Shown in pieces: positions 33,963 to 42,400 of a DNA stretch of 64,000 bases. The stretch is taken from contig NZ_LT629695.1 of NCBI RefSeq assembly GCF_900099705.1, positions 434,001 through 498,000 on the forward strand. The letters run 5' to 3'. The translations under genes were made by a program, and so were the position numbers. The notes under the pieces are model-generated. The model did not search any database and was not told the origin of the DNA. It saw only the letters and a list, made by a program, of their open reading frames with translations. Positions within the stretch are counted from its first letter, which is position 1, and every line of letters starts with the position of its first letter. Source of the stretch: Agrococcus jejuensis (lineage in GTDB: Bacteria > Actinomycetota > Actinomycetes > Actinomycetales > Microbacteriaceae).

Positions 33963-34606
33963 CGTGCGACCTTCCAACGACGCTCGAGTCGGTTCTGGAT
34001 CCACGTGAGGACCAGGACCATCAGGACGAACAGCACGGCGACCCAGAGCATGACCCCGAGGGCGTTCTCGCCGCGCTCGGAGAGGTAGGCGCGCACGAGG
34101 CCGAGGTTCACGACCGAGAAGCCGGCGGCGACGGTCGTGTTCTTCAGCAGTGCGATGAGGACGTTCATCATCGGCGGGATGACGCTGCGACCGGCCTGCG
34201 GCAGCACGACGCTGCCCATGACCTGGCCGAACGTGAGGCCGAGGGCGCGCGCTGCCTCGGCCTGGCCGACGGGCACGGTGTTGATGCCGGCGCGGATCGT
34301 CTCGGCGACGTACGTCGCCGTGTAGATGCCGATCGCGAGGATGCCGAGCGTCAGGAAGTCGAGGCGCACGATGCGCAGCGCCGGGAAGGCGAGCGCGAAG
34401 GCGAAGAACACGAGCGTGAGGGGCGTGTTCCGAATGGTGTTGACGTAGAGGGCGCCGATGCCGCGTGCGATGGGCACGGGCGAGACGCGCATGGCCCCCA
34501 CGATGAAGCCGAGGACGAGCGCAAGGGCACCACCACCTAGGAACAGCCAGATCGTCCCGAGGAGCGCCTCGCCCCACAGGTCGAGGTTGTCGGTGATGAT
34601 GCCCAT
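33959..34606 (-). CDS. Amino acid ABC transporter permease (GluC-like)
   Basis: A 215-residue permease with five predicted helices and the EAA loop EAARALGLTFGQVMGSVVLPQAGR. It begins MGIITDNLDLWGEALLGT, typical of GluC. It is shorter than its partner and the two probably form a heterodimer. It follows the binding-protein gene after a hairpin-containing gap. Confidence 0.88.
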   Translation of the reverse strand: MGIITDNLDLWGEALLGTIWLFLGGGALALVLGFIVGAMRVSPVPIARGIGALYVNTIRNTPLTLVFFAFALAFPALRIVRLDFLTLGILAIGIYTATYVAETIRAGINTVPVGQAEAARALGLTFGQVMGSVVLPQAGRSVIPPMMNVLIALLKNTTVAAGFSVVNLGLVRAYLSERGENALGVMLWVAVLFVLMVLVLTWIQNRLERRWKVAR

Positions 34607-34622
34607 GCGTCGCCTCTCTCAC

Positions 34623-34653
34623 GCGTGGGCGGGCAGCTCGCGCCCGCCCACGC
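34623..34653 (-). terminator. Intra-operon hairpin after the binding-protein gene
   Basis: GCGTGGGCGGGC pairs with GCCCGCCCACGC (12 bp, 7-base loop) between the solute-binding protein gene and the first permease gene. Such hairpins commonly stabilise the abundant binding-protein mRNA or partly stop transcription so that permeases are made in smaller amounts. Confidence 0.65.
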
Positions 34654-34662
34654 TGCGATGGA

Positions 34663-35568
34663 TCAGTAGCGGTCGACCTCGGGCTGCTCGACCTCGATGC
34701 CGGTCGCGCCCAGGTTGTTGTCGTAGATCGCGGTCCAGGTGTCGCCGCCGTCCTCGAAGAGGTCGTTGATCCACGTGCGGAGGGCGTCGTCGCCAAGCGG
34801 CAGGCCCACGCCGTAGCGCTCCTCCGTGAAGGGCTCGCCGACGACCTGGATCTCGTCCGAGTACAGCGCGGCGTAGCCGAGCAGGATGGCCTGGTCGGTC
34901 GTCACGGCGTCGACCGTGCCGTTGCGGAGGGCGTCGACGCACTGCGAGTACGTGTCGAACTCCTGGACGGGGACCTCGGGGTAGTTGTCGCGGATGTTCT
35001 GGATCGGCGTCGAGCCCGTCGCCGAGCAGACCGTCGTGTCGGCCGACAGGTCGGCCTCGCTCGCGATGTCCGAGTCGGCGCCGACGAGGATGCCCTGGCC
35101 GGTGATGAAGTACGGGCCGGCGAAGTCGATCTGCTGCTTGCGCGCGTCGGTGATCGAGTAGGTGCCCACGTAGATGTCGATGTCGCCGTTCACGAGCGCC
35201 TGCTCGCGGTTCGCCGACGGGATGGCCACGAACTCGATGTCCTCCTCGTCGAAGCCGAGCGAGGCTGCGATCCAGCGGGCGATGTCGACGTCGAAGCCGG
35301 TGCGCTCACCCGTGACGGCGTCGAGGTAGCCGAGACCGGGCTGGTCCTCCTTGACGCCGATCGTGATGACGCCGTCCTCCATCATGGCGTCGTACGTCGG
35401 CGAGCCGGTCAGGTCGACGTCGGTCGCGACCTCCCAGGGCGTCGACGAGCCCTCGGCGCCGGGCTCGGCGTCGGGGTCGGCGGTCGGGGCGCCGGAGTTG
35501 CAGGCGGTCAGCGCGAGCAACGCTGCGGCGCCGACGACGCCGATCTTCGAGAGGCTGGAGAGCTTCAT
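34663..35568 (-). CDS. Glutamate-type amino acid ABC transporter, substrate-binding lipoprotein (GluB-like)
   Basis: A 301-residue extracytoplasmic binding protein. The signal peptide ends in the lipobox ALTAC with lipidated Cys23, followed by a Ser/Pro/Asp-rich linker (about 24-50). The mature part has the family 3 solute-binding signature GFDVDIARWIA near 96-106 and the YSITDARKQQIDFAGPYF region. The ATG has AAGGAG 7 bases upstream. It lies between the ATPase and permease genes, as in the corynebacterial gluABCD operon. Confidence 0.9.
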   Translation of the reverse strand: MKLSSLSKIGVVGAAALLALTACNSGAPTADPDAEPGAEGSSTPWEVATDVDLTGSPTYDAMMEDGVITIGVKEDQPGLGYLDAVTGERTGFDVDIARWIAASLGFDEEDIEFVAIPSANREQALVNGDIDIYVGTYSITDARKQQIDFAGPYFITGQGILVGADSDIASEADLSADTTVCSATGSTPIQNIRDNYPEVPVQEFDTYSQCVDALRNGTVDAVTTDQAILLGYAALYSDEIQVVGEPFTEERYGVGLPLGDDALRTWINDLFEDGGDTWTAIYDNNLGATGIEVEQPEVDRY

Positions 35569-35597
35569 GCTCTTCTCCTTCGTGTCGTGGTGCGGGG

Positions 35598-36335
35598 TCA
35601 GTGGGTGATGAGCTTCGAGAGGAAGTCCTTCGCACGATCCGTCTCCGGGTTCGTGAAGAACTCCTCGGGGGTGCGGTCCTCGAGCACCTCGCCGTCGGCC
35701 ATGAAGACGACGCGGTCGGCCGCCTTGCGGGCGAAGCCCATCTCGTGGGTGACGACGACCATCGTCATGCCGTCCTTCGCGAGGCCGATCATGACGTCGA
35801 GGACCTCGTTGATCATCTCGGGGTCGAGCGCCGAGGTCGGCTCGTCGAAGAGCATGACCTTGGGCTTCATCGCGAGGGCGCGCGCGATCGCGACGCGCTG
35901 CTGCTGACCGCCCGAGAGCTGCGCGGGGTACTTCGCAGCCTGATGGGCGACGCCGACGCGGTCGAGCAGCGCCATCGCCTCCTCCTCGGCCTGCTTGCGC
36001 GAGATCTTGCGCACCTTGATCGGGCCGAGCGTGACGTTCTCGAGGATCGTCATGTGCGCGAAGAGGTTGAACGACTGGAAGACCATGCCGACGTCGGCGC
36101 GCAGCGTCGCGAGGGCCTTGCCCTCCTTGGGCAGCTCCTTGCCGTCGATCTTGATCGACCCCGACGTGATCGTCTCGAGGCGGTTGATCGTGCGGCACAG
36201 GGTCGACTTGCCCGAGCCCGACGGGCCGATGACGACGACGACCTGGCCCTTGTCGACCGTGAGGTTGATGTCCTTGAGCGCGTGGAAGTCGCCGTAGTGC
36301 TTCTCGACACGCTCGATCTCGACCAGAGGCTGCAT
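35598..36335 (-). CDS. Amino acid ABC transporter ATP-binding protein (GluA-like)
   Basis: A 245-residue ABC ATPase: Walker [10 protein letters not shown] at 37-45, LSGGQQQR signature, Walker B VMLFDEP and the switch His in VVTHEM, all intact and typical of the polar amino acid subfamily. The start could be the ATG at 36335 (chosen, since [10 protein letters not shown] matches the family start) or the in-frame GTG at 36353; neither has a good ribosome site. It heads the four-gene importer operon. Confidence 0.9.
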   Translation of the reverse strand: MQPLVEIERVEKHYGDFHALKDINLTVDKGQVVVVIGPSGSGKSTLCRTINRLETITSGSIKIDGKELPKEGKALATLRADVGMVFQSFNLFAHMTILENVTLGPIKVRKISRKQAEEEAMALLDRVGVAHQAAKYPAQLSGGQQQRVAIARALAMKPKVMLFDEPTSALDPEMINEVLDVMIGLAKDGMTMVVVTHEMGFARKAADRVVFMADGEVLEDRTPEEFFTNPETDRAKDFLSKLITH

Positions 36336-36400
36336 GGGAACAGTCAAGCGCACGCCATGTGACGGCGATGTTTCGTCACGGCTATCGAGACCGAATGGTT

Positions 36401-36433
36401 ATGGCGACGATCGAGGTACCTCGACCGTCGCCA
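36401..36433 (-). terminator. Hairpin after the rRNA methyltransferase gene
   Basis: ATGGCGACG-A-TCGAG faces CTCGA-C-CGTCGCCAT around GTAC: a long inverted repeat with one symmetrical mismatch. It lies between the methyltransferase stop and the ABC operon start, so it may serve as terminator for the former. Confidence 0.65.
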
Positions 36434-36445
36434 TCACCAGGGCCA

Positions 36446-37231
36446 TCAGGCGTCGGCGCGCGCGATCGCCGACTGGTAGAGGCACACCGATGCTGCGGTC
36501 GCCAGGTTGAGCGACTCGGCGCGGCCGTAGATGGGCACGCGCACCGGCAGGTCGGCCAGCGCGAGCGTCGCGTCGTCGAGCCCGCGCGCCTCGTTGCCGA
36601 AGAGCCACGCCGTCGGGCGCGCGAGCCGCTCGCGCACCGACGGCGCCGTGAGCTCGTCCCCCGACACGTCGGCGGCGAGCACCTGCAGGCCCGCCTGGCG
36701 TGCGGCGAGCACGGCATCCTCGGTGCTCGCACCCACCGAGTGGCGGATGTGCAGGATCGATCCGGTCGTCGCGCGCACGACCTTCGGGTTGTACGGGTCG
36801 ACGCTCGAGCGCGTGACCACGACCGCGTCCGCGCCCGCCGCGTCGGCGACGCGCAGGATCGTGCCGAGGTTGCCGGGATCCTGCACCTCGTGGAGGATCA
36901 CGACGAGCGACGCCCCCTCGAGGGCGGCGTCGAGCGACGTCGGCTGCTGCCTGCACATCGCGACGACGCCCTGCGGGCGCACGGTGTCGCTCATCGCGGC
37001 GAGCGCCCGCTCCCCCACGAGCTCGAGCGCGTCGCCGAGGGCGGCGGCGAGGTCCGGATGGCGGTCGACGAACGGCTGGGTCGCGAACGCCTCGACCACG
37101 GCATCCGCCGCGATCGCCTCGCGCAGCGCGTTCGGGCCCTCCAACAGGAACAGCCCGGTCTCGGACCGGGCTGCTCGCTGCTGGAGTCTCGCTGCCGCAC
37201 GCACTCGCTCGTGGCGCGGAGACTCGATCAA
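36446..37231 (-). CDS. TrmH/SpoU-family RNA 2'-O-methyltransferase
   Basis: A 261-residue SPOUT methyltransferase with a substrate-binding N-terminal domain (1-95) and knot motifs HEVQDPGNLGTILR, LFGNEARGL and the C-terminal SLNLATAASVCLYQ. The family methylates riboses in 23S rRNA or tRNA. The start is TTG at 37231, 7 bases after the rplT stop, where the protein opens MIESPRHERVRAAARL as in relatives. A terminator-like hairpin (37151-37173) lies inside its first 30 codons. Same operon position after rplT is common in actinobacteria. Confidence 0.88.
   Translation of the reverse strand: MIESPRHERVRAAARLQQRAARSETGLFLLEGPNALREAIAADAVVEAFATQPFVDRHPDLAAALGDALELVGERALAAMSDTVRPQGVVAMCRQQPTSLDAALEGASLVVILHEVQDPGNLGTILRVADAAGADAVVVTRSSVDPYNPKVVRATTGSILHIRHSVGASTEDAVLAARQAGLQVLAADVSGDELTAPSVRERLARPTAWLFGNEARGLDDATLALADLPVRVPIYGRAESLNLATAASVCLYQSAIARADA
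37151..37173 (-). terminator. Terminator-like hairpin inside the methyltransferase coding region
   Basis: CAGCCCGGTC and GACCGGGCTG form a perfect 10-bp stem with a TCG loop, 66-88 bases downstream of the rplT stop and inside codons of about residues 20-27 of the methyltransferase. Position suggests an attenuator for the infC-rpmI-rplT operon; only a few U residues follow it. Confidence 0.5.
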
Positions 37232-37238
37232 GAGGTGA

Positions 37239-37625
37239 CTACTCGGCGCTCTTGGCGGCCGACGTGTCGGCGGGCAGTGCCGCCTTCGCCGTCTCGACGA
37301 GCGACGCGAACGTCGCGGGCTCGTTGACCGCGAGGTCGGCGAGGATGCGACGGTCGACCTCGACGCCGGCCAGGTTCAGACCCTGGATGAGGCGGTTGTA
37401 GGTGAGGCCGTTCTGACGCGATGCGGCGTTGATGCGCTGGATCCACAGGCGACGGAACTCGCCCTTCTTGGCGCGACGGTCGCGGTATGCGTAGACGAGG
37501 GAGTGGGTGACCTGCTCCTTCGCCTTGCGGTAGAGGCGCGACCGCTGACCGCGGTATCCCTCTGCGCGCTCGAGGATGACCCGACGCTTCTTGTGGGCGT
37601 TGACTGCCCGCTTGACACGTGCCAT
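37239..37625 (-). CDS. rplT: 50S ribosomal protein L20
   Basis: A 128-residue 23S-binding protein needed for early 50S assembly. It begins [15 protein letters not shown] and contains the conserved [12 protein letters not shown]. The last 10 residues ([10 protein letters not shown]) are a short acidic tail beyond the usual end. It follows rpmI by 24 bases in the infC operon. L20 represses this operon in other bacteria by binding the leader. Confidence 0.97.
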   Translation of the reverse strand: MARVKRAVNAHKKRRVILERAEGYRGQRSRLYRKAKEQVTHSLVYAYRDRRAKKGEFRRLWIQRINAASRQNGLTYNRLIQGLNLAGVEVDRRILADLAVNEPATFASLVETAKAALPADTSAAKSAE

Positions 37626-37649
37626 TGCTGTTCTCCTACGTTCCTACGC

Positions 37650-37844
37650 TCAGCGACCGAGCAGCTTCTTGATGACCTTGGCGTCCGCGGGCGCCAGGAC
37701 CTTGTCCTTGTTGAGGCGGCGCGTCTGGACCGACGACTTCACCTCGAGGTTGTGGCGCATGCCGGCCTGCTGCTTGCGGATCTTGCCGCTGCCGGTGACC
37801 TTGAAGCGCTTCTTCGCACCGGAGTGCGTCTTCTGCTTGGGCAT
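37650..37844 (-). CDS. rpmI: 50S ribosomal protein L35
   Basis: A 64-residue basic ribosomal protein starting [17 protein letters not shown] and ending KVIKKLLGR, a full-length match to the family. It lies 8 bases after infC with AGGAGC ahead of its ATG. Confidence 0.97.
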   Translation of the reverse strand: MPKQKTHSGAKKRFKVTGSGKIRKQQAGMRHNLEVKSSVQTRRLNKDKVLAPADAKVIKKLLGR

Positions 37845-37852
37845 GGATGCTC

Positions 37853-38962
37853 CTACTTCGATGCGGGCTTGGCGGCAGGGGATGCCGGCTTGGCCGCGGG
37901 CTTGGCGGCAGCGGGTGCTGCCGGCTTGGCCGCGGGACCTGCGGGCTTCGCAGGAGACGCGGCGGGCTTCTTGGGCGCTGCCTTGTCGGCAGCGGGGGCG
38001 TCGGCAGCCGGCTTCGCCGGAGCTGCGGACGGGGCCGATGCGGGCTTCGCGCCGAGCATGCGGGCAGCAGCGGATGCGGCTGCGCCCGGACGGGCGGCGG
38101 GCACCTGCGGCGCGCTCGAGCTCGAGCCCGAGCCCTGACGCGGCGGACGCGAGTCGCCGCGCGGCTCGCGGGGCTCCCTCGAGTCGGAGCGCTCGCGGTC
38201 GTCGCGGTCGCGACGCGGCGGACGGTCGTCTCGGTCGCGGTCACGACCGCCACGCGACGGACGCTGCGAGGCCTGCTGGTTCGCCAGGCGAGCCGCACGC
38301 GTCTCGCGCACGGGCTCGACGACGCGCGCCGGGCGCGACGCCTCGATCTCGGCCTGGTGCGCAGCCTGCTCCTCGGCGGCGGCGCGACGCTTCTCCTGCT
38401 CGGCCTGACGCACCTGCTGGCGCGCGGCGTTCTGCTCGGCCTTCGCGTCGCTCTTCGAGCGCAGCGGACCCACGACCATCGTCATGTTGCGGCCGTCCTG
38501 CGTCGGACGGTTCTCGACGACGCCCCACTCGGCGATGTCCTCCGCGAAGCGCTGCAGCAGGCGCACGCCCATCTCGGGACGCGACTGCTCGCGACCGCGG
38601 AACAGGATCATGGCCTTGACCTTGTCGCCGTCCTGCAGGAAGCCCTCGGCGCGCTTGCGCTTCGTCTCGTAGTCGTGCTCGTCGATCTTCAGACGGAACC
38701 GGACCTCCTTGAGGACCGTGTTCGCCTGGTTGCGTCGGGCCTCCTTGGCCTTCTGCGCCTGCTCGTACTTGAACTTGCCGAAGTCCATGATCTTCGCGAC
38801 GGGCGGGCGCGCCTCAGGGGCGACCTCGACGAGATCGAGGTCCGCCTCGCGGGCGAGACGCAGCGCGGCGTCGACGCTCACGATGCCCACCTGCTCCCCA
38901 CCGGGGCCGACGAGTCGGACTTCGGGGACGCGGATGCGCTCGTTGGTACGGGGATCGCTGAT
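37853..38962 (-). CDS. infC: Translation initiation factor IF-3 with long C-terminal extension; ATC start
   Basis: Binds 30S subunits and checks start codons. Residues 1-175 are a normal IF-3: [18 protein letters not shown], linker, then the C-terminal domain with KFKYEQ and the [10 protein letters not shown] region. Residues about 185-369 are an extra tail: first Glu/Arg/Gln-rich coil, then Arg/Asp repeats, then Ala/Pro/Lys-rich low-complexity sequence, doubling the usual length. The start is read as ATC (38962-38960) because AGGAG lies 6 bases upstream and homology begins exactly at ISDPR; no ATG, GTG or TTG fits. Rare starts on infC allow autoregulation in E. coli (AUU). Confidence 0.88.
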   Translation of the reverse strand: MSDPRTNERIRVPEVRLVGPGGEQVGIVSVDAALRLAREADLDLVEVAPEARPPVAKIMDFGKFKYEQAQKAKEARRNQANTVLKEVRFRLKIDEHDYETKRKRAEGFLQDGDKVKAMILFRGREQSRPEMGVRLLQRFAEDIAEWGVVENRPTQDGRNMTMVVGPLRSKSDAKAEQNAARQQVRQAEQEKRRAAAEEQAAHQAEIEASRPARVVEPVRETRAARLANQQASQRPSRGGRDRDRDDRPPRRDRDDRERSDSREPREPRGDSRPPRQGSGSSSSAPQVPAARPGAAASAAARMLGAKPASAPSAAPAKPAADAPAADKAAPKKPAASPAKPAGPAAKPAAPAAAKPAAKPASPAAKPASK

Positions 38963-39144
38963 GTGATGCTCCTGGTGCAGTCGAACTCGATGGCACGGAC
39001 GAGGAGCCTTCGGAACGCGTGAACGTTCCGGCTCGGCACCCGCGGCCGTCACCGGCGGGGCGCCATGACCCGGTAGCCTGACATGCGGCTGCGGGTGGGA
39101 GAGACTCCACTTCCATGAGCCTGGGCGAGCCCAGACCAACCGCC

Positions 39145-39173
39145 AGCATAGCAGAGGCCCGCGATCGCGGGCC
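39145..39173 (-). promoter_or_regulatory. infC upstream region: -10 box and perfect 18-bp palindrome
   Basis: On the minus strand TATGCT (39150-39145) is a good -10 box, predicting an infC leader of about 175 bases. Directly upstream, at 39156-39173, lies the perfect palindrome GGCCCGCGATCGCGGGCC, occupying the spacer and -35 zone; no standard -35 is seen. It could be an operator for infC or for the divergent DUF1844 gene. Confidence 0.45.
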
Positions 39174-39195
39174 AGCAGTCTGAAGGGGACGATCG

Positions 39196-39531
39196 GTGCA
39201 GGACGACGACCTGACCCGCGACATCGCAGAGGTGCCCGCGGTCGAGCTCATCAACACGGTGGCCATCCACCTCCTGAGCGCGGCTGCGGTGAAGCTCGGG
39301 CTCGGCGACGGCCCCGATGCCGAGACCGAGGTCGACCTCGACGAGGCGCGCAAGCTCATCAACGCCCTCGCGGGACTCGTGACGGCCGCGGCACCCGAGG
39401 TGGGCAGCGTGCACGCGGCTCCCCTGCGCGACGGCCTGCGCTCGGTGCAGCTCGCGTTCCGCGAGGCGTCGACGATCCCCGACGCACCCGGCAAGGGTCC
39501 AGGCGAGAAGTTCACCGGCTCGGTCGTCTGA
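39196..39531 (+). CDS. DUF1844 protein
   Basis: A 111-residue protein divergent from infC, the usual actinobacterial position. The DUF1844 core is [19 protein letters not shown] near 18-36 with the [15 protein letters not shown] helix near 48-62. GTG start at 39196 with AAGGGG upstream. Mostly helical, no signal peptide. Function unknown. Confidence 0.85.
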   Translation: MQDDDLTRDIAEVPAVELINTVAIHLLSAAAVKLGLGDGPDAETEVDLDEARKLINALAGLVTAAAPEVGSVHAAPLRDGLRSVQLAFREASTIPDAPGKGPGEKFTGSVV

Positions 39532-39536
39532 GCCAC

Positions 39537-39552
39537 GGCCGCCTCGGCGGCC
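39537..39552. terminator. Short convergent terminator
   Basis: GGCCGCC-TC-GGCGGCC lies in the 31-base gap between the convergent DUF1844 and SseB-like genes; it could act in both directions. Confidence 0.45.
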
Positions 39553-39562
39553 CGCACCGCCG

Positions 39563-40375
39563 TCAGCGCGCGCGGTAGACGGCGACGTGCTCGCCCGACG
39601 CGATCCGCGTGGGCTGCGTGAGCCAGACGACCTCGATCGCGACGTCGGTCACGGCGTCCTGCCACGATGCGCGGCGGGCGCCGATCGCGGCGACCGTGCG
39701 CTCGAACGCCGCCTGCACCGTCTGCCGGTCGACGCCGGGCGACGCGACAGCGCGCACCTCGAGCTCGCGGCCGGCGAGGCTCGCCGCCGGGTCCGCGTCG
39801 GCGAGCGCCACGGCCTCGATGCCGTCGACCCGCAGCAGCGGACCCACGATCTCGGCCTGCACGACCGGATGCTCGTGCGGCGGCATCCACGGATCCCCCG
39901 TGAGCAGCGCCACGAGCGCGCTGCGGCGCAGCACGACCTGCGTCGGCGAGCCCGGGTCGATCACGATGCGACCCGCATCCTCGAGCGCCGCAGCCGCGCA
40001 CCGCTCGATCGACGCCGGCACCGGGCGGGCGTCGGGGCGCCACGCGCGCATGGCGTCGGCGCTCGACGTCATCGGCAGGATGGGCGCGCCATCCGGCCCC
40101 GCGACCGCCACGATCGACAGCTCCTGGCTCTTGTCGACCGTGCGACCGTCGACCGTCTCGGTGTCGCCGGCCTCGGCGACGAGCGGCACGAGCAGTCGAG
40201 ACTCGCGCAGCGCCTCGACGACGCCGGCGACGCTCGCCGAGCCGTCGCGCACGGCCGCCGCGGCCGCGAGGAACGCGGGCGGCGCGCTGCCGTCGTCGTC
40301 GGCGTACGCCGTGTCGTGATGCTGGAACGTGCGGCCGACCCACGGCCGCCCGGCGGAGTCGCCCGTGCTCGTCAC
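39563..40375 (-). CDS. SseB-family protein
   Basis: A 270-residue protein with two parts: an SseB-like N-terminal domain (about 35-140, with ESRLLVPLV and [25 protein letters not shown]) and a C-terminal SseB-C-like domain (about 150-268). The GTG at 40375 overlaps the priA stop (GTGA). Actinobacterial relatives are regularly found next to priA; their role is unknown and not necessarily like the Salmonella secretion chaperone that gave the name. Confidence 0.8.
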   Translation of the reverse strand: MTSTGDSAGRPWVGRTFQHHDTAYADDDGSAPPAFLAAAAAVRDGSASVAGVVEALRESRLLVPLVAEAGDTETVDGRTVDKSQELSIVAVAGPDGAPILPMTSSADAMRAWRPDARPVPASIERCAAAALEDAGRIVIDPGSPTQVVLRRSALVALLTGDPWMPPHEHPVVQAEIVGPLLRVDGIEAVALADADPAASLAGRELEVRAVASPGVDRQTVQAAFERTVAAIGARRASWQDAVTDVAIEVVWLTQPTRIASGEHVAVYRAR

Positions 40376-41121
40376 TTCCCGGCGACGTCGAGCGCCGCGG
40401 CGAGGGTGAAGTTGCCCGCGTAGAGCGCCTTGCCCACGATGGCGCCCTCGACGCCGATCGGCACGAGCTCGCGCAGCGCGGCGATGTCGTCGAGGCTCGA
40501 GACGCCGCCCGAGGCGACGATGGGCCGGTCGGTGCGCTCGGCGATCTGCTGCAGCAGCTCGACGTTCGGGCCGTTGAGCATGCCGTCCTTCGTGACGTCC
40601 GTCACGACGTAGCGGCTGCAGCCGGCCTCCTCGAGGCGGTCGAGCACCTCCCAGAGGTCACCCGAGTCCTGCGTCCAGCCGCGCGCCGCGAGCGTCGTGC
40701 CGCGCACGTCGAGCCCGACGGCGATCTGGTCGCCGTACTCGGCGATGACGTGCGCCGTCCACTCGGGGTTCTCGAGCGCCGCCGTGCCGAGGTTGATGCG
40801 CTTCGCACCCGTCTCGAGCGCCGCCTCGAGCGAGCGGTCGTCGCGGATGCCACCCGACAGCTCGATCTGCGCGTCGCCCTTCACGGCCTTGATGACCTTC
40901 TTGATCGCACCGCGGTTCTCGCCGCGACCGAAGGCGGCGTCGAGGTCGACGAGGTGGATCCACTCGGCGCCCTGGCGCGTCCAGTCGAGGGCGGCGTCGA
41001 CGGGGCTGCCGAACGACTGCTCCGTGCCGGCCTTCCCCTGCGTGAGGCGCACGGCCTTGCCGCCCGCGACGTCGACGGCGGGGAGCAGCGTCAGGTGGGG
41101 TGCCTGGGAGAAGTCGGTCAT
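40372..41121 (-). CDS. priA: Bifunctional phosphoribosyl isomerase A (HisA/TrpF activity)
   Basis: A 249-residue TIM barrel that isomerises ProFAR (histidine) and, in actinobacteria, also phosphoribosyl anthranilate (tryptophan). Catalytic Asp17 (PAVDV) and Asp175 (VTDVTKDG) are present. The loop ARGW with Arg147 and Trp149 followed by SGDLWEVL is the PriA-specific element, distinguishing it from HisA. It lies 37 bases after hisH; the ATG has a GAAAGCGAGCC upstream, a weak ribosome site. Confidence 0.93.
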   Translation of the reverse strand: MTDFSQAPHLTLLPAVDVAGGKAVRLTQGKAGTEQSFGSPVDAALDWTRQGAEWIHLVDLDAAFGRGENRGAIKKVIKAVKGDAQIELSGGIRDDRSLEAALETGAKRINLGTAALENPEWTAHVIAEYGDQIAVGLDVRGTTLAARGWTQDSGDLWEVLDRLEEAGCSRYVVTDVTKDGMLNGPNVELLQQIAERTDRPIVASGGVSSLDDIAALRELVPIGVEGAIVGKALYAGNFTLAAALDVAGK

Positions 41122-41158
41122 GGCTCGCTTTCGTGTGTCGGTGCGACGATCGAGGATG

Positions 41159-41797
41159 CTACTCGCTGCGCAGCGTGCCGACCCAGTTCGTCAGCAGGCG
41201 GGCGCCCGCCTCCCCCGACTTCTCGGGGTGGAACTGCGTCGCGCAGAGGGGGCCGTTCTCGACGGCGGCGAGGAATCGCTCGCCGTGCTCGGCCCAGGTG
41301 GTGATGGGGCGCTGGATGCGCGGGTGGGGATCGATGAGCCACTCGGTCGCGGCGTAGGAGTGCACGAAGTAGAACCGCTCGTGCTCGACGCCGGCGAAGA
41401 GCCTCGACCCCTCGCCCGCCTCGACGGTGTTCCACCCCATGTGCGGCAGCACGTCGGCCTCGAGCCGGCGCACCGTGCCGGGCCACTCGGCGAGCGCCGC
41501 GGTCTCCTCCGCGCCCTCGAGGCCGCGCTCGAAGAGCACCTGCATGCCCACGCAGATGCCGAGCACCGGCCGACCGCCCGCAAGGCGGCGGCCGATGAGC
41601 TCGCCGCCGCGCACGGCGTCGATGCCCGCCATGCACGAGGCGATCGAGCCGACGCCGGGCACGACGAGGCCGTCGGCCTCCATGATCGTCGCGCGGTCGG
41701 CGGTGAGCGTCACCCGCGCACCTGCGGCCTCGAGGGCCTTGGCGGCGGAGTGCACGTTGCCCATGCCGTAGTCGAGCAGCGCGACGGTGGGGGTCAG
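41159..41797 (-). CDS. hisH: Imidazole glycerol phosphate synthase, glutaminase subunit HisH; CTG start
   Basis: Class I glutamine amidotransferase that feeds ammonia to HisF. With a CTG start at 41797 it is 212 residues, the family norm, and carries the triad Cys82 (GICVGMQ), His190 and Glu192 (FHPEKSG). An ATG at 41764 would delete the first beta strand TVALLDYG, which all relatives have. No ATG, GTG or TTG exists upstream in frame, whereas CTG makes a CTGA overlap with the hisB stop and has AAGGGGG 6 bases before it. hisF is not in this window. Confidence 0.88.
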   Translation of the reverse strand: MTPTVALLDYGMGNVHSAAKALEAAGARVTLTADRATIMEADGLVVPGVGSIASCMAGIDAVRGGELIGRRLAGGRPVLGICVGMQVLFERGLEGAEETAALAEWPGTVRRLEADVLPHMGWNTVEAGEGSRLFAGVEHERFYFVHSYAATEWLIDPHPRIQRPITTWAEHGERFLAAVENGPLCATQFHPEKSGEAGARLLTNWVGTLRSE

Positions 41798-42390
41798 AGC
41801 GCCCCCTTGGTGGAGGGGATGCCCGTGACGCGCGGGTCGGGCTCGACCGCGACGCGCAGCGCGCGGGCGAGCGCCTTGAACTCGGCCTCGGCGACGTGGT
41901 GGGGGTCGCGGCCGCCGAGCACCTCGACGTGCATCGTGATGCGGGCGTTGAAGGCGATGGCCTCGAGCACGTGGCGCACGAGCGAACCGGTGAAGTGGCC
42001 GCCGATGCGGTGCAGCTCGAAGCCGGCGGGCTCGCCGGAGTGCACGAGGAACGGGCGGCCGGACAGGTCGACGACGGCGCGCGCGAGCGCCTCGTCGAGC
42101 GGCACGGTCGCGTCGCCGTAGCGGCGGATGCCGGCCTTGTCGCCGAGGGCCTCGCCGAGCGCGAGGCCGAAGGCGATCGCGGTGTCCTCGACCGTGTGGT
42201 GCGCGTCGATGTCGGTGTCGCCCGTCGCCACGACCTTGAGGTCGATGAGCGAGTGCTTCGACAGCGCCGTGAGCATGTGGTCGTAGAACGGCACGGTCGT
42301 CGAGATCTCGCTCGCGCCGGTGCCGTCGAGGTCCAGCTCGAGCTCGATGGATGACTCGCTCGTCGTGCGAACGATGCGTGCAGTGCGCAT
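41794..42390 (-). CDS. hisB: Imidazoleglycerol-phosphate dehydratase
   Basis: A 198-residue monofunctional HisB (no phosphatase domain). The two metal-binding HH motifs are present: [14 protein letters not shown] and [12 protein letters not shown]. Start ATG at 42390, 11 bases after the hisC stop. Its stop overlaps the proposed CTG of hisH. Confidence 0.95.
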   Translation of the reverse strand: MRTARIVRTTSESSIELELDLDGTGASEISTTVPFYDHMLTALSKHSLIDLKVVATGDTDIDAHHTVEDTAIAFGLALGEALGDKAGIRRYGDATVPLDEALARAVVDLSGRPFLVHSGEPAGFELHRIGGHFTGSLVRHVLEAIAFNARITMHVEVLGGRDPHHVAEAEFKALARALRVAVEPDPRVTGIPSTKGAL

Positions 42391-42400
42391 GGTCTCGATC

